DNA from: Albitalea sp966211955
GTDB lineage: Bacteria; Pseudomonadota; Gammaproteobacteria; Burkholderiales; Burkholderiaceae_C
Length of the DNA stretch: 64,000 bases
Direction: 5' to 3'
NCBI GenBank assembly: GCA_966211955.1
Contig: CBIHOF010000014.1
Location: 62,001 to 126,000, forward strand
Both the position numbers and the translations under genes were made by a program. The notes beneath the pieces were generated by a model, which made no database searches, had not been told where the DNA came from, and saw only the letters and a list, made by a program, of their open reading frames with translations. The stretch's first letter is position 1. Each line of letters begins with the position of its first letter. This document shows, one piece after another, positions 32,560 through 41,314 of the stretch.

Positions 32560-34037
32560 TGCAAGACATCCTCATCAACTGGGCCCCCCAGGAAACGCGT
32601 GTCGCCGTCGTCGAGAACGGCGCCGTGCAGGAGCTGCATGTGGAGCGCACCCTGGAGCGCGGGCTGGTGGGCAACATCTATGCGGGCCGCGTGGCACGCG
32701 TGCTGCCTGGCATGCAGTCGGCCTTCATCGACATCGGGCTCGAGCGCGCGGCCTTCCTGCATGTGGCCGATGTGCACGTCAACGGGGGCACGCCGCGCGC
32801 CGACCAGAATGCCGCGCCTCAGACGCCGATCGAGCGCCTCGTCTTCGAAGGCCAGACGCTCACCGTGCAAGTCATCAAGGACCCGATCGGCACCAAGGGC
32901 GCGCGGCTGTCCACGCAGATCAGCATCGCCGGGCGGCTGCTCGTGTTCCTGCCGCAGGACGATCACATCGGCATCTCGCAGAAGATCGGCTCGCCGGAGT
33001 TGCGCGAGCAGCTTCGTGCGCGCATGGGGGTGCTGGTCGGCAAGCCGGAAGAAGGCGGTGGCGGCGGCTTCATCTTGCGCACGAATGCGGAAGAGGCCAC
33101 GGACGAGGAACTCGCCGACGACATCGCCTACCTGCGCAAGACGTGGACGTCGATCCGCGAGCGCAGCTTCAAGTCGCCAGCCGGTACCTTGCTGCACCAG
33201 GACCTGAGCCTCACCGAGCGCGTGCTGCGCGACCTGGCGCACGACCACACGCAAAGCATCCGCATCGATTCCAAGATGCAGTTCGATGCGCTCAAGGCTT
33301 TCGGCGAGAACTTCACGCCCACCTCGGTGAGCAAGCTCGAGCTGTACAAGGGCGAGCGGCCGATCTTCGACCTGTACAACATCGACGAAGAGATCGAGCG
33401 GGCGCTGGCTCGGCGCGTGGACTTGAAGTCGGGCGGCTACCTCATCATCGACCAGACCGAGGCGCTCACGACCGTCGACGTGAACACCGGCGGCTACGTG
33501 GGTGCGCGCAACTTCGACGACACCATCTTCAAGACCAACCTGGAAGCGGCAGGCGCCATCGCACGGCAGCTGCGCTTGCGAAACCTGGGCGGCATCATCA
33601 TCGTCGACTTCATCGACATGGCACGCGAAGAGCACCAGACCTCGGTGCTCAACGAGTTTCGCAAGCAACTCGCGCGCGACCGCACCAAGATCACGGTGAG
33701 CGGCTTCACGCAATTGGGTCTCGTGGAGATGACGCGCAAGCGCACGCGCGAATCGCTTGCGCACATGCTGTGCGAACCGTGCCCGACCTGCCAGGGCAAG
33801 GGCCAGGTGAAGACGCCGCGCAGCGTGTGCTACGACATCCTGCGAGAAATCCTGCGCGAGGCACGGCAGTTCAACCCGAAGGAGTTCCGCGTCATCGCCG
33901 CGCCCTCGGTGGTGGAGATGCTGCTGGATGAAGAGAGCCAGCATCTCGCCGGCCTGAGCGATTTCATCGGCAAGCCGATCTCGCTGCAGGCGGAGGCGAC
34001 CGGGTCGCCGGAGCAGTACGACATCGTGCTGATGTGA
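32559..34037 (+). CDS. rng: ribonuclease G
   Basis: 492 residues. RNase G cuts the 5' end of 16S rRNA and many mRNAs. The S1 region (about 35-125) has YAGRVARVLPGMQSAFIDIG and RAAFLHVADV. Catalytic Asp residues lie in GGYLIIDQTEALTTVDVNTG near residues 293-312 and GGIIIVDFIDM near 345. CEPCPTCQGKG near 406 is the zinc-link CPxC motif. The long RNase E C-terminal scaffold is absent, which separates it from Rne. It begins inside the maf stop codon. Confidence 0.97.
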   Translation: MQDILINWAPQETRVAVVENGAVQELHVERTLERGLVGNIYAGRVARVLPGMQSAFIDIGLERAAFLHVADVHVNGGTPRADQNAAPQTPIERLVFEGQTLTVQVIKDPIGTKGARLSTQISIAGRLLVFLPQDDHIGISQKIGSPELREQLRARMGVLVGKPEEGGGGGFILRTNAEEATDEELADDIAYLRKTWTSIRERSFKSPAGTLLHQDLSLTERVLRDLAHDHTQSIRIDSKMQFDALKAFGENFTPTSVSKLELYKGERPIFDLYNIDEEIERALARRVDLKSGGYLIIDQTEALTTVDVNTGGYVGARNFDDTIFKTNLEAAGAIARQLRLRNLGGIIIVDFIDMAREEHQTSVLNEFRKQLARDRTKITVSGFTQLGLVEMTRKRTRESLAHMLCEPCPTCQGKGQVKTPRSVCYDILREILREARQFNPKEFRVIAAPSVVEMLLDEESQHLAGLSDFIGKPISLQAEATGSPEQYDIVLM

Positions 34038-34050
34038 GGACAGGTTGAGC

Positions 34051-34707
34051 ATGATGAAGACATACGGCATCGTCGGTTCAGGCGGCTTCGGCCGAGAGGT
34101 CTTGCCCTTCGCGCGGCAGATGCTCGACGCCGAGCATGGGCGAGCGGACTACGAGCTCGTCTTTGTCGTGGAGTTCGGGAGCACCGAGCCGGTCAATGGC
34201 GTGCGGGTGATGACGGCGGATGCATTCTTGCGGGTGGATGGCGAGCGCAGTTTCAACATCGCGATCGCCGACCATGCGGCACGCAAGCGCATCGCCGGGC
34301 GGCTGATGAGCGATGGCGCGAAGCCGTTCAGCGTCATCGCGCCCAACTGTGTGATGGGCGATGCCAACCAGATCAGCGAAGGCGCGATCCTCTGTCCCTT
34401 CACGATGGTCACGTCCAACGCCACCATCGGACGCTTCTTCCACGCCAACATCTACTCCTATGTCGCGCATGACTGCGTCATCGGCGACTTCGTGACCTTC
34501 GCGCCCGGCGTGAAATGCAACGGCCGGGTGCGCATCGAAGACGGTGCCTACATCGGCACCGGGGCGATCCTTCGCGAAGGGTCGCCAGACAGGCCGGTGG
34601 TGATCGGCGCCGGTGCCGTCATCGGCATGGGCGCGGTGGTGACGAAGAGCGTGCCGGCAGGGGCCACGGTGGTCGGCAACCCGGCCCGCGTGATGGGTTC
34701 GCAGTGA
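34051..34707 (+). CDS. NeuD/PglD-like sugar O- or N-acyltransferase
   Basis: 218 residues from the ATG at 34051 (TTG at 34045 and ATG at 34054 also in frame). The N-terminal Rossmann part has YGIVGSGGFGREVLPFA, the PglD/NeuD nucleotide-sugar binding motif. From residue about 95 a left-handed beta-helix with hexapeptide repeats is visible (VMGDANQISEGAIL, ATIGRFFHANIYSYVAHDCV, VIGAGAVIGMGAVVTKSV). It should acetylate a nucleotide-activated amino sugar, a fit with the adjacent sugar aminotransferase 17 bases downstream. First gene of the plus-strand glycan block. Confidence 0.88.
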   Translation: MMKTYGIVGSGGFGREVLPFARQMLDAEHGRADYELVFVVEFGSTEPVNGVRVMTADAFLRVDGERSFNIAIADHAARKRIAGRLMSDGAKPFSVIAPNCVMGDANQISEGAILCPFTMVTSNATIGRFFHANIYSYVAHDCVIGDFVTFAPGVKCNGRVRIEDGAYIGTGAILREGSPDRPVVIGAGAVIGMGAVVTKSVPAGATVVGNPARVMGSQ

Positions 34708-34723
34708 TGCACAGGACAAGACA

Positions 34724-35932
34724 TTGAAGCAAGGCATCGACGACTTCGCGCTCTTCGGCGGCTCGCCCGAGTTCGCCGAGAAGCTGCACGTGGGCCGGCC
34801 CAACCTGGGCGACCGGGCCGAGTTCCTCGAGCGCGTGAACCGCATACTCGATGCGCGCTGGTTCACCAACTACGGCGCCTGCGTGCAGGAGCTGGAGGCC
34901 GAGCTCGCGCGCACGCTCGAAGTCAAGCATTGCGTCACCGTCTGCAATGCCACCGTGGGCCTTGAGATCGCCAGCCGCGCGCTCGGCTTGCAGGGCGAGG
35001 TGATCGTTCCCTCGTTGACTTTCATCGCGACTGCGCATGCCTTGCAATGGCAGCAGATCCGACCGGTGTTCTGCGACATCGATCCCGTCACGCACAGCCT
35101 GGACCCGGCCGAGGTGGAGCGCCTGATCACGCCGCGCACCACCGGCATCGTCGGCGTGCATCTGTGGGGCCGCGCATGCGAGGTGGATCAGCTGCAGGCC
35201 GTGGCCGACCGCCATGGCCTCACGTTGATGTTCGACGCGGCGCATGCCTTCGGCAGCAGCTACAAGGGCCGCATGGTGGGCGGCTTTGGTCGGGCGGAAG
35301 TCTTCAGCTTCCATGCGACGAAGTTCTTCAACACCTTCGAAGGCGGCGCGATCACGACCAATGACGACGAGCTCGCGCGCAAGCTGAGATTGATGACCAA
35401 CTTCGGTTTCGCAGGCTACGACAACGTGGTCCACGTGGGCACCAACGGCAAGATGAGCGAGATGTCGGCCGCGATGGGGCTGACCTCGCTGCGGGCCGTC
35501 GAAGAATTCGTGGCGGTGAACCGGCGCAATCGCGAGGTGTACCAGCAGGCGCTCTCGGGGATCCCGGGATTGAGCCTCTTCGAGTACGACGAGCGCGAAC
35601 GCAACAACTACCAATACGTCGTCGCCGAGTACGCGCCGCGCCGGGGTGCCCCGAGCCGTGAAGAGCTCGTGCGGCTGCTGTGGGCGGAGAACGTGATGGC
35701 TCGCAAGTATTTCTGGCCGGGCTGCCACCGCATGGAGCCTTATCGCAGCCTCGACCCCGAGGCCGGGTCGCGCCTGCCGCACACCGAGGCGGTTGCGAGC
35801 CGGCTGCTGGTGCTGCCGACGGGGACCGGCGTGAGCGTCGATGAGATCGAACGTCTGTGTGCGTTGATCCGCCTCGCAGTCACGTCAGGGCCGGCACTGC
35901 AGGAGCGCCTGGCAACACTCGGGCCGGCCTGA
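34724..35932 (+). CDS. DegT/DnrJ/EryC1/StrS-type sugar aminotransferase
   Basis: 402 residues from a TTG at 34724 preceded by AGGA. PLP-dependent enzyme that adds an amino group to keto-nucleotide sugars. CVTVCNATVGLEIASRALG (about 66-84) anchors the PLP phosphate, TLMFDAAHAFGSSYKG holds the Asp that pairs with the PLP nitrogen, and the Schiff-base Lys is K200 in VFSFHATKFFNTFEGGA. NRRNREVYQQAL closes the fold. It lies between the PglD-like acyltransferase and an unrecognised protein; together they suggest synthesis of an acylated amino sugar for surface glycan. Confidence 0.93.
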   Translation: MKQGIDDFALFGGSPEFAEKLHVGRPNLGDRAEFLERVNRILDARWFTNYGACVQELEAELARTLEVKHCVTVCNATVGLEIASRALGLQGEVIVPSLTFIATAHALQWQQIRPVFCDIDPVTHSLDPAEVERLITPRTTGIVGVHLWGRACEVDQLQAVADRHGLTLMFDAAHAFGSSYKGRMVGGFGRAEVFSFHATKFFNTFEGGAITTNDDELARKLRLMTNFGFAGYDNVVHVGTNGKMSEMSAAMGLTSLRAVEEFVAVNRRNREVYQQALSGIPGLSLFEYDERERNNYQYVVAEYAPRRGAPSREELVRLLWAENVMARKYFWPGCHRMEPYRSLDPEAGSRLPHTEAVASRLLVLPTGTGVSVDEIERLCALIRLAVTSGPALQERLATLGPA

Positions 35933-35940
35933 CGCAAACG

Positions 35941-36876
35941 ATGACGGACATATCGGCCACTGAACCGGCCCGGCGAGCGAATCGCCACCGGTTCATCATC
36001 TATTGCGGCAGCTTCGACGAGAACATCGGTGGCGTCATCGCCCTGCACCGCCTGTGCGACCTGCTCAACCGCGACGGCCACGAGGCCTACCTGTGGCCGG
36101 ACAACAAGCCCGCGGTGAACGCCGAGCGCCCCGTTGCCAGCCGCTGGAAGCTCGCTCGCTATCGACTCAAGCGAAAGCAGCGGGCCTACAAGACCTGGCC
36201 CGGATTCCAGACGCCGATCGCCGATGCGAACCACGTGCCAGGCGCCATCGCGGTGTACCCCGAGGTGGTCGACGGCAATCCGCTCGGTGCCGAGCACGTC
36301 GTGCGCTGGTTGCTGCACAAGCCGGGCTTCCACACTGGCCGCTCGCGCTATGGCCAGGACGATCGCTTCTTCTTCTACCAGAAGGCTTTCGACGATCCGG
36401 CCATCAACCCCGACGGCGACAACCTGCTGAAGACATCGTTCGTGCGCGACGACATCTACCGGCAGACGAACCTCGGCGAGCGCCAGGGCTCCTGCTACTT
36501 CCTGCGCAAGGGCCGTGGCCGCGAGATCGTGCACGACCTGTCCGATTCGGTGCTGGTCGATGAGCTCTCGCATGCGGAATTGGCGAAGGTCTTCAATCGC
36601 GTAAAGACCTGCATCTCCTACGATGCGTACACGATGTACTCGGTGTTCGCGGCGCTGTGCGGCTGCGATTCGGTGATCGTGCCGGAAGAGGGCGTCACGA
36701 AGGAGCAGTGGTACCCCGACCCGCGCGACCGCTACGGCATGGCTTATGGCTTCGACGACATCGAGAGCGCGCGTTCAACGCGGCCGCTGCTGCTGCCGCA
36801 TCTGAAGGCGCAGGAAAGCCTGGCCAACGACAGCGTGCGGCGCTTCGTGGAGAAGTGCGACAGCTACTTCCCTTGA
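35941..36876 (+). CDS. unrecognised protein of a glycan locus, possible glycosyltransferase
   Basis: 311 residues from the ATG at 35941, 8 bases after the aminotransferase stop. The N-terminus FIIYCGSFDENIGGVIALHR and CDLLNRDGHEAYLWPDNKP looks like the first beta-alpha unit of a GT-B glycosyltransferase (GG then an early His and a sugar-type loop). IVHDLSDSVLVDELSHAELA and RVKTCISYDAYTMYSVFAAL, then CDSVIVPEEGVTKEQW fit the Glu-containing C-terminal site of such enzymes. No named family could be recalled, so the glycosyltransferase call is inference from fold style and context. Convergent with the minus-strand operon. Confidence 0.6.
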   Translation: MTDISATEPARRANRHRFIIYCGSFDENIGGVIALHRLCDLLNRDGHEAYLWPDNKPAVNAERPVASRWKLARYRLKRKQRAYKTWPGFQTPIADANHVPGAIAVYPEVVDGNPLGAEHVVRWLLHKPGFHTGRSRYGQDDRFFFYQKAFDDPAINPDGDNLLKTSFVRDDIYRQTNLGERQGSCYFLRKGRGREIVHDLSDSVLVDELSHAELAKVFNRVKTCISYDAYTMYSVFAALCGCDSVIVPEEGVTKEQWYPDPRDRYGMAYGFDDIESARSTRPLLLPHLKAQESLANDSVRRFVEKCDSYFP

Positions 36877-36904
36877 GCCAGGTGCATGGATCGAATCAAG
36901 CGGT

Positions 36905-37855
36905 TCAGCGCGTGGTGGTGGCTCGTGCGTTCGCGAACTCGTAGCTCTCGCGAATGTCCGCCGGCACCAGCGCCTTCATGCGTGGGTTGTTCCAGTGCTT
37001 CTCGAGCATGCTGGTCTTGACGTAGGGGAAGCCGTTGTCCACCAACTCTTCCCAGCGCTCCGAGGTGTCGTTCGACTCGAACACACTGCCGGCCATGCTC
37101 GGGAAGAGCGCCTCCAACTGCAGCCCGGAGCGTGCGAGGCGATCGCTCAGCACGGTCTCGTAGAAATCGATGACGAGGTCCTTGCTTGGCAGGCTCTTCA
37201 CCTCGTGCATGAATTGCCCCAACACATTGCTCTGCACCGCGCGATGCTGGAACACGAGGAAAAAGCTTTGCAGGTGGTTGCGCGGCGCGTGGTACTCGGT
37301 GAGGCCGACCACGTCGGCGCGGCTGGCTCGAACGCGCCTGAGCACGGCATCAAGGTGACCCGCGCGTACCGGCCCGACGATGCTGTCGTTGGTCAGGAGC
37401 AGGCGCTCGCAGCCCACCAGGTTCGCCTCGAGCAGCGCGTAGACATGCGCCCAGGCGGCGAAGTCGAAACCGAGGTTGTCGCGCACGTAGGCCCCGGCGA
37501 GGCGGTCGAGCAACTCCGGCTCAATCGTGATCTGCTCGGCCTTGAGCGGCGTGTTCGCCACCAGCACCACCTGCAGGCCGGCGGCCAGCAGCGCCTCGAC
37601 ATGGCGCACGACGTGCCGCTTCAATGCCGGCGCGGGGGCGTAGGTGACGAAGAAGACCACCTCCGGGCCGAAGACCCCGGTCACCGGCTTGAGGGCGGCG
37701 ATGGCGGCGTCGGTGCAGGGTGGCAAGCCTTGTCCGAGCGCATCGGTGATGGCGCGGTAGCGCTGTTCCAGCTTGGTGTACTCGCGTCGACGCACATACG
37801 GCAGGCGGGACTTCGCGAGCCGCCGCCAGTGCCGCCAACGTTCGGCCAGGCTCAC
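36905..37855 (-). CDS. rhamnan synthesis protein F (RgpF-like) domain protein
   Basis: 316 residues from a GTG at 37855 that overlaps the previous stop (GTGA). VVFFVTYAPAPALKRHVVRH, then LLAAGLQVVLVANTPL, NLGFDFAAWAHVYALLEANL and RLLLTNDSIVGPV, and later GLTEYHAPRNHLQSFFLVFQ, are landmarks of RgpF family glycosyltransferases, which add rhamnose or other sugars to wall or LPS polysaccharides. The N-terminus is basic and mildly hydrophobic without a clear signal peptide. Last gene of the operon 41247-36905. Confidence 0.87.
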   Translation of the reverse strand: MSLAERWRHWRRLAKSRLPYVRRREYTKLEQRYRAITDALGQGLPPCTDAAIAALKPVTGVFGPEVVFFVTYAPAPALKRHVVRHVEALLAAGLQVVLVANTPLKAEQITIEPELLDRLAGAYVRDNLGFDFAAWAHVYALLEANLVGCERLLLTNDSIVGPVRAGHLDAVLRRVRASRADVVGLTEYHAPRNHLQSFFLVFQHRAVQSNVLGQFMHEVKSLPSKDLVIDFYETVLSDRLARSGLQLEALFPSMAGSVFESNDTSERWEELVDNGFPYVKTSMLEKHWNNPRMKALVPADIRESYEFANARATTTR

Positions 37856-38682
37856 AGGTACTCCACGTCGACCCATTGGCCGCCGCTTCTCAGCATGTGC
37901 ATCACGTAGCCGCGCTCGCGCCGCTCAGTCGCCACCCAGTCGCGCGCAGACCGCTTGCGTTCTGCCTTGAAGCGCTTGCGTGCCAGCCAGTTCATGCCGA
38001 CCTTGGCGTAGAAGTGCCGGCGGTCGCCGAGGTCGTCTTGCCCCGTCTCGAGCTTGATGGCCTTTTGCGTGATGGAGCCGAAGTGATGCAGGATCGCGTC
38101 GCCCACCGTGCCCACCGGCACGCCATGGCGGTTGCAACGCACGAGGAATTCCACGTCCTCGCGGCCACCCAGCTGCCGGTCGGTGTCGGGAAAGCCAACC
38201 GTCTCGAACACCTGCCGCTTCACCGCAAAGCACACGCCGTGGAACCAGCCCCGGCGCAGCGTGCCGGCCATCTTCTGCGTGAAGTTGGCGGCGTGCGCAG
38301 CGAGGTCGTAGTCCAGCGGCCCTTCCACCAGCGACGGGCTCACCACCTGCAGGCCGTGGCGCTCGGCAGCGTCGAGCATGCGGTCCATGGCGTGCTCGGG
38401 CACGATCACGTCGTTGTTCAACAGCACGACCCACTCGCTGTCTTCCAGTGCGAGCATCGACCCCTGCGTCCAGGCGCCGCCGCAGCCCAGGTTGACTCGG
38501 TTGCGAAGCGATCGGATGTCCGGCCGCGACTCGAGCCATTGCGGCGTCTCATCGGTGCTGCCGTTGTCGATGACGAGGATGTCCGCGGGTGCCGTGCCGC
38601 CGGCGATGAGGCTGTCCACGCACTGGCGGGTGTAGGCCAGCTGATTCAGCACCGGGATGACGATGGTCGCGCGCGTGGTCAT
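37852..38682 (-). CDS. family 2 glycosyltransferase
   Basis: 276 residues from the ATG at 38682. A GT-A fold: TIVIPVLNQLAYTRQCVDSL, DILVIDNGSTDETPQWL, and LLNNDVIVPEHAMDRM near residue 90 with the DxD-like NND nucleotide-sugar site. RGWFHGVCFAVKRQVFETVG and GGREDVEFLVRCNRHG are typical of rhamnosyl- and related transferases that decorate O-antigen. It starts 23 bases after msbA and overlaps the RgpF-like gene. Confidence 0.93.
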   Translation of the reverse strand: MTTRATIVIPVLNQLAYTRQCVDSLIAGGTAPADILVIDNGSTDETPQWLESRPDIRSLRNRVNLGCGGAWTQGSMLALEDSEWVVLLNNDVIVPEHAMDRMLDAAERHGLQVVSPSLVEGPLDYDLAAHAANFTQKMAGTLRRGWFHGVCFAVKRQVFETVGFPDTDRQLGGREDVEFLVRCNRHGVPVGTVGDAILHHFGSITQKAIKLETGQDDLGDRRHFYAKVGMNWLARKRFKAERKRSARDWVATERRERGYVMHMLRSGGQWVDVEYL

Positions 38683-38704
38683 GGCGATGTTCTTGGGGTA
38701 TGTC

Positions 38705-40474
38705 TCAGCTTCTGAACTGCAGCGCGTGCAGCCGCGCATACAGGCCGCCATGGGCCAGCAGTTCGGCATGGCTGCCTTGCTCGACGACGCGGCCGGCCTC
38801 GAGCGCCACGATGCGGTCCGCACGTTCGATGGTGGACAACCGGTGGGCGATGACGATGCTCGTGCGACCTTGCATCAAGCGCTCCAGCGCCTGCTGCACA
38901 AGCCGCTCGGATTCGGAGTCGAGCGCGGACGTGGCCTCGTCGAGGATGAGGATGGGTGCGTTCTTGTAGATGGCGCGCGCGATGGCCAGGCGCTGGCGCT
39001 GGCCGCCCGACAGCTGGTTCCCGTTGTGGCCGATGGCGCTGTGGATGCCTTGCGGCAGCGTATCGACGAAATCCAGCAGGTTGGCGGAGCGCAGTGCATC
39101 GCGCACCGCATCATCGCTGCCATCCACGCCCAGCGCGACGTTCGCGGCCACGGTGTCGTTGAACAACACGACGTCCTGGCTCACGAGTGCAAACTGCCGG
39201 CGCAGTGTGTGGATGTCCCACTCGGCCAGCGGCACCTCGTCGAGCAGGACGCTGCCCGATGTCGGCTCAAGGAAGCGAGGGAGCAGGTTCACGAGCGTGG
39301 ACTTGCCGGCGCCCGAGGGGCCGACCAGCGCGACGGTTTCGCCCGGCGCAATGTGCAGCGCCACTTTCTCCAGTGCCGGCGACTGGTCGTTGCGGTATTG
39401 AAGCGACACGTCACGAAGTTCGATGCGGCCAGCCATCTTCGCAGGCACGAAGCTGCCGCCGGACTCGGCCGGTGTGTGATCGAGCAATTCGACACCGCGG
39501 TCCAGTGCTGCCAGACCGCGGGTGATGGGCCCCGCGACTTCTGAGAGGTGCTTGATCGGCGCCACCAACTGCAGCATCAGCGTGACGAAGGCGACGAAGG
39601 CGCCCACCGACTTGGCTTCGACATGGTTGCTCTGCCAGAGCGCCGCCATGATCACGAAGGACAGCACGAGTGCCGCCACCACCTGCGTGATCGGCGTCAT
39701 CGTTGCGGCGGCCACCGTGGCCTTCAGCGACAGGCGGCGCATCTCCTCGCTCACGCGGTGGAAGAGCGAGCTCTGCGCCTTTTCCGCGCCATGCAGACGA
39801 ACGATGCGCCAGGCCAGCACGTTCTCCTCGACGACGTAGGCGAGTCGATCGGTGGCCGACTGGGTTCCCACCGTGAGCCGGTGCAGCCGCTTGCTCAGCA
39901 CCCGCATGATGTAGGCCACGGGCGGAAAGAGAACGGCGACGAAGAGCGTCAGCTGCCAGTTCAAGTACAGCAGGTAGGCCATCAGGGCAACCAGCCGCAA
40001 CGAATCGCCCACCAGCGTCTGCAGCGAGTACACCAGCTGGCTCGCGCCGTTCTGCACCTCGTAGGTGAGGGTGTTGACGAGGCTGCTGGCGGACTGCCGC
40101 GTGAAGAGCGCCGGCCGCGCGTTGAGCAGCCGGTCGAACATCGATGTGCGCATCTCCAGCAGGCCCTTGTTGGCCGCCCAGGCCAGGCCGTACTGCGCGA
40201 GGAAGCCGGCGACGCCGCGCACCGCGAACAAGCCCACCACGGCCACCGGAACCTGCCACAACGGCAGCGCGTTGTGCGCGAAGCCGCGATCGAGCAGCAG
40301 CTTGAGGAAGGCCGCGATCATGGGCTCGGTGGCGGCCCCGATGATCGAGCCGATGACAGCCAGCACCATGCCGGGGCGGCTGGTGCGGAAGAAAGGGGCC
40401 ACGCGTTTCAACCGCTCGAAGAACGGGCGCTGATCGACCGCAGGTGCGGCCAGATCGGAAGTCGTATCGCTCAT
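38705..40474 (-). CDS. msbA: MsbA-type lipid flippase ABC transporter
   Basis: 589 residues. Half-transporter: six-helix membrane domain (about 25-320) and nucleotide-binding domain (about 350-589) with Walker A GPSGAGKST, Q-loop VSQDVVLFND, signature LSGGQRQRLA, Walker B ILILDEATSALDSES and switch His in VIAHRLSTIE. MsbA moves lipid A-core across the inner membrane; exporters of other lipid-linked glycans look alike, so a substrate other than lipid A is possible. The gene overlaps the preceding glycosyltransferase by 4 bases (ATGA). Confidence 0.9.
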   Translation of the reverse strand: MSDTTSDLAAPAVDQRPFFERLKRVAPFFRTSRPGMVLAVIGSIIGAATEPMIAAFLKLLLDRGFAHNALPLWQVPVAVVGLFAVRGVAGFLAQYGLAWAANKGLLEMRTSMFDRLLNARPALFTRQSASSLVNTLTYEVQNGASQLVYSLQTLVGDSLRLVALMAYLLYLNWQLTLFVAVLFPPVAYIMRVLSKRLHRLTVGTQSATDRLAYVVEENVLAWRIVRLHGAEKAQSSLFHRVSEEMRRLSLKATVAAATMTPITQVVAALVLSFVIMAALWQSNHVEAKSVGAFVAFVTLMLQLVAPIKHLSEVAGPITRGLAALDRGVELLDHTPAESGGSFVPAKMAGRIELRDVSLQYRNDQSPALEKVALHIAPGETVALVGPSGAGKSTLVNLLPRFLEPTSGSVLLDEVPLAEWDIHTLRRQFALVSQDVVLFNDTVAANVALGVDGSDDAVRDALRSANLLDFVDTLPQGIHSAIGHNGNQLSGGQRQRLAIARAIYKNAPILILDEATSALDSESERLVQQALERLMQGRTSIVIAHRLSTIERADRIVALEAGRVVEQGSHAELLAHGGLYARLHALQFRS

Positions 40475-41247
40475 GCAGGGAACTCAGGCCGTCTTGCCGG
40501 ACTCTGGAGGAACATCAGCTTGATGTACTTGTAATAGGTGTATTCAGCGTTGTAGATCGCGAGCATCAACCCGTGCTGACCATCCAGGAAACCGAGCCGC
40601 AGGAAATAGGTTCGTACAAATGCGAAGAACCCGGCCAGCACCGCGCGCGGGACACTCGCGGATTTGCCGCGGCCTTGCATGTCTCGCGCATGGCCGCTGG
40701 AGTAGCGATTGAGCTTTTCCAGCACGTCGTTGATGTCGGGGTAGCTGTAGTGCAGCAGGCTCGCGCGCAGATCGGCCACGCGGCCGCGCACGGTCATGTG
40801 CGCATGCAGGAAGTGGTCGGTGAAGCCCGACACCTCGCGCCGTCCGAGCCGCAAGGTGTAGTCGGGGCGCCAGCCGGAATGGCGAATGTACTTGCCGCAG
40901 AACTCGGACATGCGCGGGATGCGGTACCCATCGCTTGCGTTCGATCGGATGGCAGCCAGCACCTCGGCACGCAAGGTCTCGGTGATTCGTTCGTCCGCAT
41001 CCAGCGACAGCACCCAGTCGCCGCGCGCCATCTGGAAACCGCGCGCCACCTGCGGGCCGTAGCCGGGCCAGTCGGTCTGCACCACGCGAGCGCCGGCTTC
41101 CGTGGCCAAGGCGGGCGTCCCGTCGCTGCTGCCCGAATCGAGCACCAGCACTTCGTCGGCGAATGCCGCACTCGCCACGCAATCCGTAATGTTTCGCGCT
41201 TCGTTCTTGGCGACGATGACAACGGTCAGCGTGGGGGACTCTGGCAT
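40471..41247 (-). CDS. family 2 glycosyltransferase (WaaE/KdtX-like)
   Basis: 258 residues from the ATG at 41247. TVVIVAKNEARNITDCVASA, VLVLDSGSSDGT and WVLSLDADERITETLRAEVL with the DADE site define the family; FCGKYIRHSGWRPDYTLRLG and the RRYSSGHA-like late segment match WaaE-type LPS core beta-1,4-glucosyltransferases. The C-terminus carries a hydrophobic patch (FFAFVRTYFLRLGFLDG). First gene of a four-gene minus operon that includes msbA; 67 bases separate it from the divergent tolB start. Confidence 0.92.
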   Translation of the reverse strand: MPESPTLTVVIVAKNEARNITDCVASAAFADEVLVLDSGSSDGTPALATEAGARVVQTDWPGYGPQVARGFQMARGDWVLSLDADERITETLRAEVLAAIRSNASDGYRIPRMSEFCGKYIRHSGWRPDYTLRLGRREVSGFTDHFLHAHMTVRGRVADLRASLLHYSYPDINDVLEKLNRYSSGHARDMQGRGKSASVPRAVLAGFFAFVRTYFLRLGFLDGQHGLMLAIYNAEYTYYKYIKLMFLQSPARRPEFPA

Positions 41248-41314
41248 GGCGTGTTCGACCGCTCCTCTATCATCAGATTGTCCACGATTCACTGACTCGA
41301 TCAGTCCACCACCG

